A stretch of DNA of 54,717 nucleotides from Pseudomonadales bacterium. Its GTDB lineage: Bacteria; Pseudomonadota; Gammaproteobacteria; Pseudomonadales; DC-out160. Below are positions 1 through 9,076 of the stretch, piece by piece. The position numbers were made by a program, and so were the translations under genes. Each line of letters starts with the position of its first letter. Position 1 is the stretch's first letter. The stretch is taken from the NCBI GenBank assembly GCA_019090455.1, contig JAHRWA010000069.1:1-54717 (forward strand). Direction: 5' to 3'. The notes below the pieces were generated by a model. That model was not told the origin of the DNA. It ran no database searches and saw only the letters and a program-made list of their open reading frames with translations.

Positions 1-184
1 CCTCAGATTTAAGATAGTCGTTAGACAATGCTTGATTAATCCCTGGAGTTTTAGAACTACGCCATGGTCCTTCGCCTAATGCGCCTACTGTAGGTGCTGG
101 TAATGCCGCAGGCAACAGCGGCTTGAACTTTGACGCCACGCTTCATTAAGTTTCTTACTTTGGTTCTAGGCTTTCGCCCCCGAA
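1..184 (-). pseudogene. Group II intron reverse transcriptase/maturase, C-terminal remnant
   Basis: Read on the minus strand from about 184, one frame gives RKPRTKVRNLMKRG followed by VQAAVACGIT. A second frame then gives GPWRSSKTPGINQALSNDY up to the window edge. From memory, these two pieces form one continuous stretch at the C-terminus of group II intron-encoded reverse transcriptases (GIT, then S-K-G-P-W-R-S-S-K-T-P). Between them lie roughly 22 extra bases (about 73-94) that shift the frame. An in-frame stop precedes the fragment near 188, so only the C-terminus is present. It is a dead relic of a retroelement; whether the rest of the intron lies outside the window cannot be seen. Confidence 0.7.
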
Positions 185-192
185 TTCAACTC

Positions 193-813
193 TTAAGTGC
201 AATTATTTATATTGACTTGATCAATAGGGATATGGCTGCCGATGGTACCAGTATGGTCTGAAAATAGGATGGTACACTCTGAACGTTTTATTTCTAAGTA
301 GCTTAACAGAAATTCTAAGGAGCACTGATCCAACCCATTCAATGGTTCATCCATTAGCATAACCAATGGTGCCCCTATTAGGGCGCTGATTAAAGTGAAT
401 TTTCTCTGAGTCCCAAAGGACATGGTTTCGAATTTTGTATTGAGATATTGTTCTATTCCAAGATCATCTATATATCCTTTTATTTGTTTGTCTAGCTTAA
501 CTTTCTTTGATTGAGCCACAATATTTAATAGCTCTTTTCCCGTCATAAACGGGTACACCATGGGTTTATCTGGCATATAGGAAATAAGTCTTTTTGCTTT
601 CATGGGATTTTGTTCAAGATCGATATTACCCACCTTAATATGACCTTGATCCAGCGGCACAATGCCGGCTACTGATTGCATGATTGTGGTTTTCCCCGCA
701 CCATTTGGTCCATTAAGTCGGTAACATCCATAGCCAAAGGTTCTAGAAAAACCATCCAAAGCTAATTTGTTTTTGTACCTCACTGTAATATTTTCTATCC
801 GCACGCGATCCAA
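193..813 (-). CDS. ABC transporter ATP-binding protein
   Basis: This 206-residue protein is the nucleotide-binding subunit of an ABC transporter and should hydrolyse ATP at the inner membrane with the permease encoded just upstream. Walker A GPNGAGKTT lies at residues 35-43, Walker B VMLMDEP at 151-157, the D-loop right after it, and the H-loop histidine near 187. The signature motif is unusual: MSFGTQ at 131-136 replaces LSGGQ. The start is TTG, chosen because a GGAG Shine-Dalgarno sequence sits nine bases upstream on the minus strand. The gene is 23 bp downstream of the permease gene and ends the operon. It is short, lacking any C-terminal extension. The substrate is unknown. Confidence 0.88.
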   Translation of the reverse strand: MDRVRIENITVRYKNKLALDGFSRTFGYGCYRLNGPNGAGKTTIMQSVAGIVPLDQGHIKVGNIDLEQNPMKAKRLISYMPDKPMVYPFMTGKELLNIVAQSKKVKLDKQIKGYIDDLGIEQYLNTKFETMSFGTQRKFTLISALIGAPLVMLMDEPLNGLDQCSLEFLLSYLEIKRSECTILFSDHTGTIGSHIPIDQVNINNCT

Positions 814-836
814 GAGTATATCTCCGTTAAATCAGA

Positions 837-2120
837 TTAAATATTTTGATAAACAATGGGTATCACTGCCCACACTACACAAGTTGCCAATGCCGCTACG
901 CTGCCCTGTTTTTCCATGCTGTTCCTAATGGGATAAAGCACCATGATCAGCGGAAGCACATATATCAAAATAGGAATCAAAGCAATGATTGTTGTTTTTC
1001 CTGTTGAAACCAGAAACACCCCGAAAAATAGAAAGCTAATCAGGAGCGCAATAAAAATAAAAGCGCTATCTATTAGTAACCAAGTATAGCGACGCTGTGG
1101 TAGTGATTTCAGAAACGGCTCAATCATTTTTCGTTCCTCTGATAATTGACAAAATAGACCACTCGTTACATAAGTTAAAAAAATAAGAACAATGGAAACA
1201 TAATTAAGATCTAGTGGCTTTCCCGTTATCGTAGATTCACTGACTATATAGCTTATGAAAACGGATATCATCACTCCAAATCCGATGCGACTGGCCGTCG
1301 CAGCGGCTCTTTCCTGGAATAGTATCTTTAAAGAGATAGTCAGTATTGGGCTTAAGAACATGGATATCTGTTTAGGTGAATGAGTTTGCTTAACGTCACG
1401 ATGTGATTTGAAATAGGGTACTACCGGCTTAGTAGAGAGATACAACCAAAGTAAGTAACAAGCCACAGATACTACTGCCAAACCGGTATAGGAAAGTAGT
1501 TTAGATTCGAGACCGCTCAGCATCACCAGCGCCGTATCTATTCCAATTATTGAAATTACACCGAATAGACGCTGATAGATCAATGCCATTTGTAATAACA
1601 ATACATGCAGGACCATCAATACAAAACGAACCAACGTCAACACCAAATGCTCAACATGATTAATGTCGAACGTACCGATGAATATTTGATACGATTCATG
1701 TCCTATTTGTATCAGTGGAAATATGAAAAATAGCCACATGATGTTATTAGCATGAATGTTGACTTTGAAAGTAGTCACCCAATGGGATCTAAGCGATATC
1801 GGTAATGTATGACAGAAAGTGGTAAACGGAGCCCCTAAGATCATTTTCTTTTGAATCAGCATCCATACCGAGAAGATCAATTGTACTCCTACCAACAACA
1901 CCCATTGATCTAGAATGTTGCCCGTGGCTTGCGCTACCTTTTTTATTGGATGGGCGATGGCCGAAACAATAGCTATCAACAATTCCGACTCCATTCCAAA
2001 AGGCAATACACAGGCAATTACGATAAATAAGGTGTGTTGGTACCTAACTAAGTACCTCTTCATCGCTGAGTAGTAGGCTCTTTTTCGTAGACTAAAATAG
2101 TGCGACAGCACTTTTTCCAT
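837..2120 (-). CDS. ABC transporter permease-like integral membrane protein
   Basis: This 427-residue polytopic protein has about ten hydrophobic segments (for example around residues 30-50, 72-90, 130-150, 170-220, 290-320 and 345-425) and no clear soluble domain. It is read between the exporter gene (49 bp upstream) and the ABC ATPase (23 bp downstream) on the same strand, so it is most simply the membrane partner of that ATPase, like ABC-2 or bacitracin-type permeases. I do not recognise a specific family motif, and the assignment rests on topology and neighbours. It is likely co-transcribed with both. Confidence 0.75.
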   Translation of the reverse strand: MEKVLSHYFSLRKRAYYSAMKRYLVRYQHTLFIVIACVLPFGMESELLIAIVSAIAHPIKKVAQATGNILDQWVLLVGVQLIFSVWMLIQKKMILGAPFTTFCHTLPISLRSHWVTTFKVNIHANNIMWLFFIFPLIQIGHESYQIFIGTFDINHVEHLVLTLVRFVLMVLHVLLLQMALIYQRLFGVISIIGIDTALVMLSGLESKLLSYTGLAVVSVACYLLWLYLSTKPVVPYFKSHRDVKQTHSPKQISMFLSPILTISLKILFQERAAATASRIGFGVMISVFISYIVSESTITGKPLDLNYVSIVLIFLTYVTSGLFCQLSEERKMIEPFLKSLPQRRYTWLLIDSAFIFIALLISFLFFGVFLVSTGKTTIIALIPILIYVLPLIMVLYPIRNSMEKQGSVAALATCVVWAVIPIVYQNI

Positions 2121-2169
2121 TACTAAATCACTCTATTGACGCGTCAATTTAAAAATTCAATTGCAGTAA

Positions 2170-4515
2170 CTAATTGAGTCGATTGAAACTGAACCTCGAA
2201 GATTGCCAGAAACGCTCCATGGCAAACAGGATTGAAGGTAAAAGAAAAAGATCCAAAATCAATGCAACAAAAACAATGGAAGACAACATCTTCGCAACAT
2301 ACTGCATCGGTACCCAAGAGGAGTTAAGAAGTACAAGAACCCCTAGCCCGATCGCAAAGGTGGTAACAAATATCGCCACACCAGCGGTAGTGAACGCGTA
2401 TTGAATAGCTTGGTTCGGAGACTCGCCGCGACTCCTAGCCTCTATATATTTTGATAAGAGGTGAACGGTATCATCCACTACTAAGCCAATACTGATACTC
2501 AGTAAAATAGCGACGTTACCGTCAATACGCCCCACCAGCAAATACCAAAAACCGAAAACGACTGCGGCTGGAAAGAGGTTAGGAATAATACTTAGAAGCC
2601 CATAGCGAAGTGAAGAAAGCCCTACAACCAGTAGTAGCGTGATCACCAATAGCGTAACACCGGCACCTACCAATAGGTCGTAAGTCGTATTCAATCCTGC
2701 ATGAGCGAAGATCAATCTTAGCCCAGTCATTTTCTGATTAAACTCAGGCATATTCTCGTTCATCCATTTATTGATGCGATTTTCAAGAACGATTAGCTGT
2801 TTCGAAGTCAGTTCATTCACAGTGACGGTGAGTTTGAGAGCCGAACGATCGTGGTTTATATCTCTGCTAAGATCGTGCCCTGCGGGCAATGAAAACTCAT
2901 AGAGCAACATATATTGAGAAGCTAAACTTTTAGAATCAGGCACGCTCTCCCAAGCAGGATCATCGCCATGCATTTTCCGGTTTTGATCTTTTAGAATATC
3001 GACATAGCTGCGTACATTACTCACTTCCTGCTGCGTCCGTAACCATTCACTGAAATGATTAACCTTCCGTAGAAATTCAGGATGATTCACGCCACCCGAT
3101 TCATTAGAATCCAAAGAAAAAAGCAATTGACCCCCATTTTTCATTTTCGAACCCAACAAGTCGAGAGCAGTTCTGAATTCTAGTTTTTTATCGAAATTCT
3201 TTCGGTTATCTTCGTCTATTTCATTCATTGGAGCTAATAAACAAAGCAAGAGCGTGACGCTTAGCAGGCTAAATAATAATTTTTTATCGTGGTCCACAAC
3301 AAATTTAGATATCCACTCCATAAGTGAATTTACCCGAACAGGACGCATCTTACTTTTTAATGAAAAAACCAACACAAAAGCGGGCAAAAGGGTGAATGTG
3401 AGAATAAACGCGAAAAGTACACCGAGCGCGATAATATTTCCAAACAGCGCCAACGAAGGATTACCGCCAAAATTTAGTGCTAGAAATCCTATGGCAGTAG
3501 TTAAGCTAGTGAGCAAGACTGGTTTAAAATTCAATTCAATGCTCAGCTGCATCGCTTTTAATGAGGCCATCCCCTGATTGAACTTCTGACAAAATGAAGT
3601 TAACAGATGAACACTATCGGCCAATGCCAACAGAATAATAAAACTGGCAGCTGCACCCGAGTTGCCATCAAGAGAGGTGCCATACCAGCCAACAGTCCCC
3701 ATAGTCAACACGACTGACGTTATTATAATAAGCAGCGTACCAAACACACTAAACACAGACCTTAGGCACAAACCAACAACAACAAAACAGACCAGGATAA
3801 CGGTCGGAATCAGCATCATCATCTCTTTTTGATTTACTGTTTCGAACACCTGATTTGCCACTGCACTACCAATGGCGTAAATCACTAATGATGGGTACTT
3901 TTCCCTTAATTTGTTCTGAACATTCAGAACGTGTTGAGCTACTTGGGCATTCGCCGCGGGGTCGTCTTCGGGCATCGCGAGGGTGACGTTGATTACCGTC
4001 ACATCACCAGCCTCTGAGATGAGATGATTCAAAAGTACCTTATCGTTTAAAGCAATATTCTTTATCTGTTCTAAACGAGGAGAATCTAGCGATTCAATGT
4101 CACCGATCAGATAATCCGTTGTCACGAGATCACCCTCTACTGAGGTATGGAGGTAACTGGTTAACGAATCCACATGAATAGAAAAGGGAACCTGCCACCC
4201 TGACTGGGAGAGCTCGTCAACAATGGCAATAAACTCTTTGGTAAATATTGTGCCTGTGGTTGGGCCTAACGCTTCTGGATCTAACACGCCTGGACCTAAA
4301 AGAAAGAGAATAGAATCAGCCTCAACAAAAGTGTCATTGATTTTGTCGTACACTTCTAAATAGGTGTCGTCTTCACTTAAAAAATTTCTGAAATGATTAT
4401 CAATAGTTATCCTGTTTAGACCGATCGCTGCAACGCTAATCAACAAAGCACTGAATAGTGCTAAAGCAATACGTTGCTTTATAAGAAAACCAGAAAAATC
4501 GCTGACTCTGTTCAT
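2170..4515 (-). CDS. MMPL/RND-superfamily exporter
   Basis: This protein of 781 residues (791 from the upstream TTG at 4545) has the two-fold repeat of the MMPL/'predicted exporter' RND family: one N-terminal membrane helix, a periplasmic loop starting DNHFRNFLSEDD, five helices, a second periplasmic loop, and five more helices containing SIGLVVDDTVHLLSKY. The motif with paired aspartates in the middle of a helix is typical of proton-coupled RND pumps. Such exporters move lipids or hydrophobic molecules from the inner membrane outward. I prefer the ATG at 4515 because the protein then begins just before the first helix; no strong Shine-Dalgarno sequence marks either start. It is the first gene of the leftward operon with the ABC pair, suggesting a shared envelope role. 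Confidence 0.85.
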   Translation of the reverse strand: MNRVSDFSGFLIKQRIALALFSALLISVAAIGLNRITIDNHFRNFLSEDDTYLEVYDKINDTFVEADSILFLLGPGVLDPEALGPTTGTIFTKEFIAIVDELSQSGWQVPFSIHVDSLTSYLHTSVEGDLVTTDYLIGDIESLDSPRLEQIKNIALNDKVLLNHLISEAGDVTVINVTLAMPEDDPAANAQVAQHVLNVQNKLREKYPSLVIYAIGSAVANQVFETVNQKEMMMLIPTVILVCFVVVGLCLRSVFSVFGTLLIIITSVVLTMGTVGWYGTSLDGNSGAAASFIILLALADSVHLLTSFCQKFNQGMASLKAMQLSIELNFKPVLLTSLTTAIGFLALNFGGNPSLALFGNIIALGVLFAFILTFTLLPAFVLVFSLKSKMRPVRVNSLMEWISKFVVDHDKKLLFSLLSVTLLLCLLAPMNEIDEDNRKNFDKKLEFRTALDLLGSKMKNGGQLLFSLDSNESGGVNHPEFLRKVNHFSEWLRTQQEVSNVRSYVDILKDQNRKMHGDDPAWESVPDSKSLASQYMLLYEFSLPAGHDLSRDINHDRSALKLTVTVNELTSKQLIVLENRINKWMNENMPEFNQKMTGLRLIFAHAGLNTTYDLLVGAGVTLLVITLLLVVGLSSLRYGLLSIIPNLFPAAVVFGFWYLLVGRIDGNVAILLSISIGLVVDDTVHLLSKYIEARSRGESPNQAIQYAFTTAGVAIFVTTFAIGLGVLVLLNSSWVPMQYVAKMLSSIVFVALILDLFLLPSILFAMERFWQSSRFSFNRLN

Positions 4516-4670
4516 TACTTCAATATCACTTATGTTAAATAACAATAGTTAGTGTCTTTAGCTGAAAAGAGTCAGACTTGATAGAGAGACATCAGTTCCC
4601 GTTGAATTATTCCATGGCTTAGCCGCTTAACGGAATGCATCGTTAGTAATTTGTATTTTTCTCCAGCAGT

Positions 4671-5738
4671 TTGTCGTATGTTAGTACGCCAAGAAATCGT
4701 GTCATAGTTGATAAGTGGAGATTCACATTGGAAAATTCGTTGGTGCCTTTTTTCAGGATAGCTTTTATCAAGAATATTTTTTCCAAGAACTCTTTTTTCA
4801 CGCTAAGGGGAGCATTGTTAGCGCTCGTCATCGCCATGGTATCGGGTTGCGCTGATACAGAGCCCGGCGTTAAGGCAGGGATTCTCGGTGCCAACGGGCT
4901 CTTCTTCGATGCCGAAGACCAACTATACGTCGCCAGCGCGGCAGGTGGAAAGATTTGGGTTCTCGATCGCGATAGTGGGGAGACTCGTGATATTTTGGGT
5001 AGGGAACAAGGTGTCCTGTCTCCCGACGATGTCACCATTGGGCCACTTGGAACGGTGTATTTTACCAATATTCTGCATGGTACTGTCATGTCGCTATCAG
5101 CCGAAGGAAAAGTGCGTGAGGTGGCGGATCTCGGTTGGGGTGTCAACTCGATCACGTTGGACGATGCCGGAAGTCTTTGGGTCGGACGCGATTTCCTTGG
5201 TGATGGCCTATACGAGCTAGATCCCGAAGGGCAGCGGGAGCCGAGAACTGTCATTGCAAAACCCGGATGGATTAACGCGATGGATTTCGGTCCTGACGGA
5301 TTGCTTTACGGACCGGTGTACACACAATTAATGGTAGCGCGCATTGACCCTGCGATGGGTGAGATGACGACCGTAGCAGATCAATTCAAAACTATGATCC
5401 ACGCGGTAAAGTTCGACAACCGGGGGCGTCTGCATGTGCTCGAGGGTTTTCCTGGTCGTGTCTTGCGTATCGACTTGGAGAGCGGTGAGCAAACCGTGCT
5501 GGCTAGCTACGGTCTTGGTTTTGACAACCTCGCCTTTGACTCAAGTGGTCGCCTTTTTGTCTCTAGTTTCTTTGATGGTTCGGTTCATGAAGTCATGGAG
5601 GATCGTGCTCTGCGTGAGATCCGAGCGCCTTCGGGAGCTGCAATGGCTCTGATGACATTGGTCATGTTGGCTCCGATGGTAATCTTGTTGCTGGTCATTG
5701 CTGTTACCGTGTTGATCGTGAGACGTTGGCGAGCTTAG
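4671..5738 (+). CDS. SMP-30/gluconolactonase-like beta-propeller, membrane anchored
   Basis: This 355-residue protein shows repeated propeller blades with motifs such as DAEDQLYVAS, GPLGTVYFTN, DDAGSLWVG, GPDGLLYGP, DNRGRLHVLEG and DSSGRLFVSS, as in SMP-30/NHL-type lactonases or strictosidine synthase-like proteins. The N-terminus carries a lipobox-like VSGC near residue 60. The C-terminus has a hydrophobic helix (about 327-350) ending in RRWRA, so the propeller is likely held at the inner membrane facing the periplasm. The start is unsure: TTG at 4671 is the longest reading and GTG at 4743 would give a more normal signal peptide. Its bases are visibly GC-richer than those of its neighbours, hinting at a different origin. 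No enzyme activity can be assigned. Confidence 0.8.
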   Translation: MSYVSTPRNRVIVDKWRFTLENSLVPFFRIAFIKNIFSKNSFFTLRGALLALVIAMVSGCADTEPGVKAGILGANGLFFDAEDQLYVASAAGGKIWVLDRDSGETRDILGREQGVLSPDDVTIGPLGTVYFTNILHGTVMSLSAEGKVREVADLGWGVNSITLDDAGSLWVGRDFLGDGLYELDPEGQREPRTVIAKPGWINAMDFGPDGLLYGPVYTQLMVARIDPAMGEMTTVADQFKTMIHAVKFDNRGRLHVLEGFPGRVLRIDLESGEQTVLASYGLGFDNLAFDSSGRLFVSSFFDGSVHEVMEDRALREIRAPSGAAMALMTLVMLAPMVILLLVIAVTVLIVRRWRA

Positions 5739-5978
5739 GGTCCGGCGCTGGAAAGACGCCTCTGTCTTTTAACTTCCTTTTAATGTCCCTCAAGAAAATA
5801 CCCCTCCGACCCTCCCGGGGGGTAGCCTCCTTGGCTAGTGTTTATGATCCTTATCAGTAATAGAGTTTGATAACTTCATTGATTGCAAATCCCCTAAAAT
5901 AGATTTATAAAATTGACTGTCATCGCTGACGCCAAATAAAACGCATAACGTACACACAACTCAAAAAAGGACTTTCTC

Positions 5979-7163
5979 ATGACAGGGGTTTTATCAGGGA
6001 TTCGAGTGTTAGATTTTGGTCGCTATCTTGCGGGTCCTTTTTGCGGCGCTTTATTAGGCGACTTGGGGGCAGAAGTCATTCGCATAGAGCAACCGGCCGG
6101 GGGAGAAGATCGTTATTTGTTACCCATTGGATCTGAAGACGGTGGTGTTGTGATGATGCAAGTGGGTCGTAATAAAAAAGGGCTGACGTTAAATTTGGGT
6201 GCTAAAGAATCCGCTGAAATTATCCGTCGTTTGGTTTTATCTGCCGATGTTGTCATCGCAAATTTACCGACTCCGGTGTTGAAAAAAATCGGATTAGATT
6301 ATGAAACTCTACGCGACATTAAGCCCTCAATTATTCTGACAACAACAACCGCATTTGGTGAAGGTGGTCCGTATAGTAATAAGGTAGGGTTTGATGGCGT
6401 GGCTCAAGCAATGTCGGGAGCAATGCACCTAACGGGTGATCCGGATAGCCCGATGAAATCCTCAGTAGCCTATGTGGATTATGCTACGGCTAGTTTGAGT
6501 GCATTTTCAACAATGGCGGCTCTTTATGAGGTGAAAAACGGAGGTAAAGGCCAACTAGTGGAGACCTCCTTGTTGAGCACGGCTTTGACCATCAGTAGCG
6601 GTTCTATCACTGAGCAGGCGCAGACCAGACCCAATAGAGTGGCCTCAGGCAATCGTGCTCAATCAGCTGGTCCCGCTGATTGTTATCAAACAAAAGACGG
6701 CTGGATAATGGTGCAGCTAATTGGTCCACATATGTTTAAACGTTGGACTCAGTTGGTGGATGCCCCTGAGCTTCTTAGTGATGTGCGTTTCAAGGATGAT
6801 TTAAGCCGAGGTGAAAACGGTGCGATTCTCAGTGATATTATGTCTTCTTGGTGTAGCCAGTTCACGACGGAAGAAGCACTGGTTGAATTGGAAAAATTAA
6901 AAATTCCGGTAGGTGAAGTGCTAACGCCGCAACAGGTTATTGAGAACGAACACGTTGTGGCAACAAAGCAACTTGAGGCTGTGGATTTTCCGGGCTTATC
7001 CTCTCCTGCGCTATTGACCGCACCTCCTTTCAAACTATCGGAAACACCGGCGAAAAAAATAGAGCGTGCACCGCTGTTAGGGGAACATACAGATTCAATC
7101 TTGCAAGAGCTTGGTTATAGTGGCCAGGAAATACAGAGTTTCAGAAGCAATAAAGTTATATAA
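5979..7163 (+). CDS. CaiB/BaiF-family CoA transferase
   Basis: At 394 residues this is the usual length of family III CoA transferases, which move CoA between carboxylic acids through an aspartyl-CoA thioester. It begins with the family's LSGIRVLDFGRYLAGPFC and GDLGAEVIRIEQP. The catalytic aspartate is likely Asp167 in the segment SVAYVDYATA. The start is supported by an AAGGA Shine-Dalgarno sequence. It opens a rightward run of acyl-CoA genes: the racemase-like paralogue follows after 56 bp. The substrate is not shown by the sequence; the neighbours point to activation of an organic acid for beta-oxidation-like breakdown. Confidence 0.92.
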   Translation: MTGVLSGIRVLDFGRYLAGPFCGALLGDLGAEVIRIEQPAGGEDRYLLPIGSEDGGVVMMQVGRNKKGLTLNLGAKESAEIIRRLVLSADVVIANLPTPVLKKIGLDYETLRDIKPSIILTTTTAFGEGGPYSNKVGFDGVAQAMSGAMHLTGDPDSPMKSSVAYVDYATASLSAFSTMAALYEVKNGGKGQLVETSLLSTALTISSGSITEQAQTRPNRVASGNRAQSAGPADCYQTKDGWIMVQLIGPHMFKRWTQLVDAPELLSDVRFKDDLSRGENGAILSDIMSSWCSQFTTEEALVELEKLKIPVGEVLTPQQVIENEHVVATKQLEAVDFPGLSSPALLTAPPFKLSETPAKKIERAPLLGEHTDSILQELGYSGQEIQSFRSNKVI

Positions 7164-7219
7164 GAGTTTGGTTACTTAAACGGTAGCTTGGTTTCAACTA
7201 GCAATACAAGGAGTTTATT

Positions 7220-8368
7220 ATGGGTCCATTACAAGGGTTAAGAATTATCGAATTACAGGGCATTGGTCCTGGACCGTTTTGCGGCATGATGCTCGCGGAC
7301 ATGGGTGCGGAAGTCATACGTATTGATAGAACCGGTAAAGCGGGTGGCTTGGTGCGTAGTGAAAAATACGATTTGTTGGCGCGGGGCCGTCGCTCAATTC
7401 GGCTCAATTTAAAAAGCAAAGAAGGCATCGACGTGTTGCTAAAGATGGTGGAAGAGTCTGACGGATTGATTGAAGGCTTTCGACCGGGTGTAATTGAGAG
7501 ATTAGGAATAGGGCCAGAAGTGTTGTTGAAAAAGAATCCGGCTTTAGTCGTCGGTCGGATGACGGGGTGGGGTCAAGAAGGTCCAATCTCTAAAATCGCA
7601 GGTCATGACATTAACTATGTCGCGCTCAGTGGCGCGCTTTTTAATATGGGAGTCAAAGGTGGGCCACCGGCACCGCCGCTTAATTTGGTTGGTGATTTTG
7701 GCGGGGGTGGTATGTTTCTCGCGTTTGGAATGGTGAGCGCTATTTTTAGTGCGAAACAAACGGGCGTGGGGCAAGTTGTGGATGCGGCGATGGTGGATGG
7801 TGCGTCATTATTGAGTGCTTCTTTTTTCGGTCAGTTGGCGGCAGGTAAATTACATGAGGGTAGGGGAGAGCATGTTTTAAATGGTGCTAGCCATTATTAT
7901 GATGCCTATGAATGTGCGGATGGCGAATATATATCGCTAGCATCGGTAGAGCCGCAATTTTATGAAGAACTAAAAGGATTACTCGGTCTTAGTGAGGAGA
8001 CCTTCGGTGTTCAGTCGGACCATAAGCTTTGGCCAACACAAAAAACGAAGATTAAAGCGTTGTTTTTAACGAAGACGAGAGACGAATGGTGTGAATTGTT
8101 ACAGCAGAGCGATGTCTGTTTTGCTCCTGTCTTGCGTTTTTCAGAAGCACCGGAGCACCCTCATGCCAAAGCACGAGAATCATTTGTCGAGATTGATGGA
8201 ATTGTGCAGCCTGCACCAGCACCTCGGTTTAGCGGTACCAAATGCGAAATATCAAGCGCACCGGCTAAACGAGGTGAACATACGGATGATATCCTTTCAG
8301 ATTGGGGGTATTCGAAAGACGAAATTGCGAAACTGCATGCGGCGAATGCGGTTCAGGGTTTGGCTTAG
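7220..8368 (+). CDS. Alpha-methylacyl-CoA racemase (CaiB/BaiF superfamily)
   Basis: This 382-residue protein belongs to the CoA transferase superfamily but has the racemase active-site signatures: GHDINY with His129 and GDFGGGG with Asp159, matching the His/Asp pair known from bacterial methylacyl-CoA racemase. It therefore probably interconverts (R)- and (S)-2-methylacyl-CoA so that the (S) form can enter beta-oxidation, acting in the cytoplasm. The AAGGAG Shine-Dalgarno sequence supports the start. It is close behind a true CoA transferase, which fits activation followed by epimerisation of a branched or terpenoid-derived acid. Weaker alternative: a specialised transferase. Confidence 0.88.
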   Translation: MGPLQGLRIIELQGIGPGPFCGMMLADMGAEVIRIDRTGKAGGLVRSEKYDLLARGRRSIRLNLKSKEGIDVLLKMVEESDGLIEGFRPGVIERLGIGPEVLLKKNPALVVGRMTGWGQEGPISKIAGHDINYVALSGALFNMGVKGGPPAPPLNLVGDFGGGGMFLAFGMVSAIFSAKQTGVGQVVDAAMVDGASLLSASFFGQLAAGKLHEGRGEHVLNGASHYYDAYECADGEYISLASVEPQFYEELKGLLGLSEETFGVQSDHKLWPTQKTKIKALFLTKTRDEWCELLQQSDVCFAPVLRFSEAPEHPHAKARESFVEIDGIVQPAPAPRFSGTKCEISSAPAKRGEHTDDILSDWGYSKDEIAKLHAANAVQGLA

Positions 8369-8509
8369 GAAGCTGACTAATTGTTGAGGGAATTCCTACC
8401 AACAGGCTATGTGTGTTAGTGTTCGTGGCGAAACTTTCGAGCTGACGATAAGCTCCATAACGTAGAGTTAACCTCTCAAACTACCCACAATAAATGCAAG
8501 GAAAAAGAT

Positions 8510-8989
8510 ATGTCTATTGAAAAAGGTCAAGAAATCCCGAGCTTAGATTTACAAGTTATGGGTGAAAAGGGTCCTAAGAAAGTGAGCACAACGGAATTAT
8601 TCTCCAACAAAAAAGTGGTCATGTTTGCTGTACCGGGTGCATTCACTCCGACTTGTTCAATGACACACTTACCGGGTTATATCACCAACGCGGACAAGAT
8701 TAAGGCAAAAGGCGTAGATACCATTATTTGTGTATCGGTAAATGATGCCTTTGTTATGGGTGCTTGGGGTAAGGCACAAAATGCAGAAGCATTGGTTATG
8801 CTTGCTGATGGTTCTGGCGAACTCGCCAAAGGTTTGGGTTTAGAGTTAGATGCTACCGGTTTTGGTATGGGTAAACGTAGTCAACGTTATGCCATGATTG
8901 TGGATAATGGTGTAGTTAGTCATTTGGCGGTTGAGCCGGCTGGTGGATTGGAAGTGAGTGACGCAGAGAGTATTCTGGCTGTGCTTTAA
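8510..8989 (+). CDS. Peroxiredoxin (Prx5/AhpE-type redoxin)
   Basis: This 159-residue protein is a Prx5-class thiol peroxidase. The motif VPGAFTPTCS carries the peroxidatic Cys49, and Cys74 lies in the following strand. It reduces hydrogen peroxide or organic peroxides using glutathione or thioredoxin-type donors. A clear Shine-Dalgarno sequence (AAGGAAAAA) precedes the ATG, and a long hairpin terminator follows at 8997-9028, so it may be its own unit. Its place among oxidase and monooxygenase genes suggests protection from peroxide made by nearby flavoenzymes; that link is inference. Confidence 0.93.
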   Translation: MSIEKGQEIPSLDLQVMGEKGPKKVSTTELFSNKKVVMFAVPGAFTPTCSMTHLPGYITNADKIKAKGVDTIICVSVNDAFVMGAWGKAQNAEALVMLADGSGELAKGLGLELDATGFGMGKRSQRYAMIVDNGVVSHLAVEPAGGLEVSDAESILAVL

Positions 8990-8996
8990 TTCAGTC

Positions 8997-9028
8997 AACA
9001 GCACATGCCTCGTTGAGGCTGTGCTGTT
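8997..9028 (+). terminator. Hairpin terminator after the peroxiredoxin gene
   Basis: AACAGCACA (8997-9005) pairs with TGTGCTGTT (9020-9028), and an inner GCCTC/GAGGC stem closes a three-base loop; there is one bulged T. A T-rich stretch (TTATTTTTTATTG) follows about 14 bases later. The hairpin is strong, but the gap before the T-run makes its strength as an intrinsic terminator uncertain. Confidence 0.6.
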
Positions 9029-9076
9029 TGTGTCAGCCTAATTATTTTTTATTGTTTATTTAATCAAGGAGTCATC

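Noticed and set aside
4643..5254. 203-residue leftward frame opposite the beta-propeller gene
   Set aside because: It is the antisense shadow of a GC-rich gene; low-complexity Ser/Pro/Arg content and no ribosome site.
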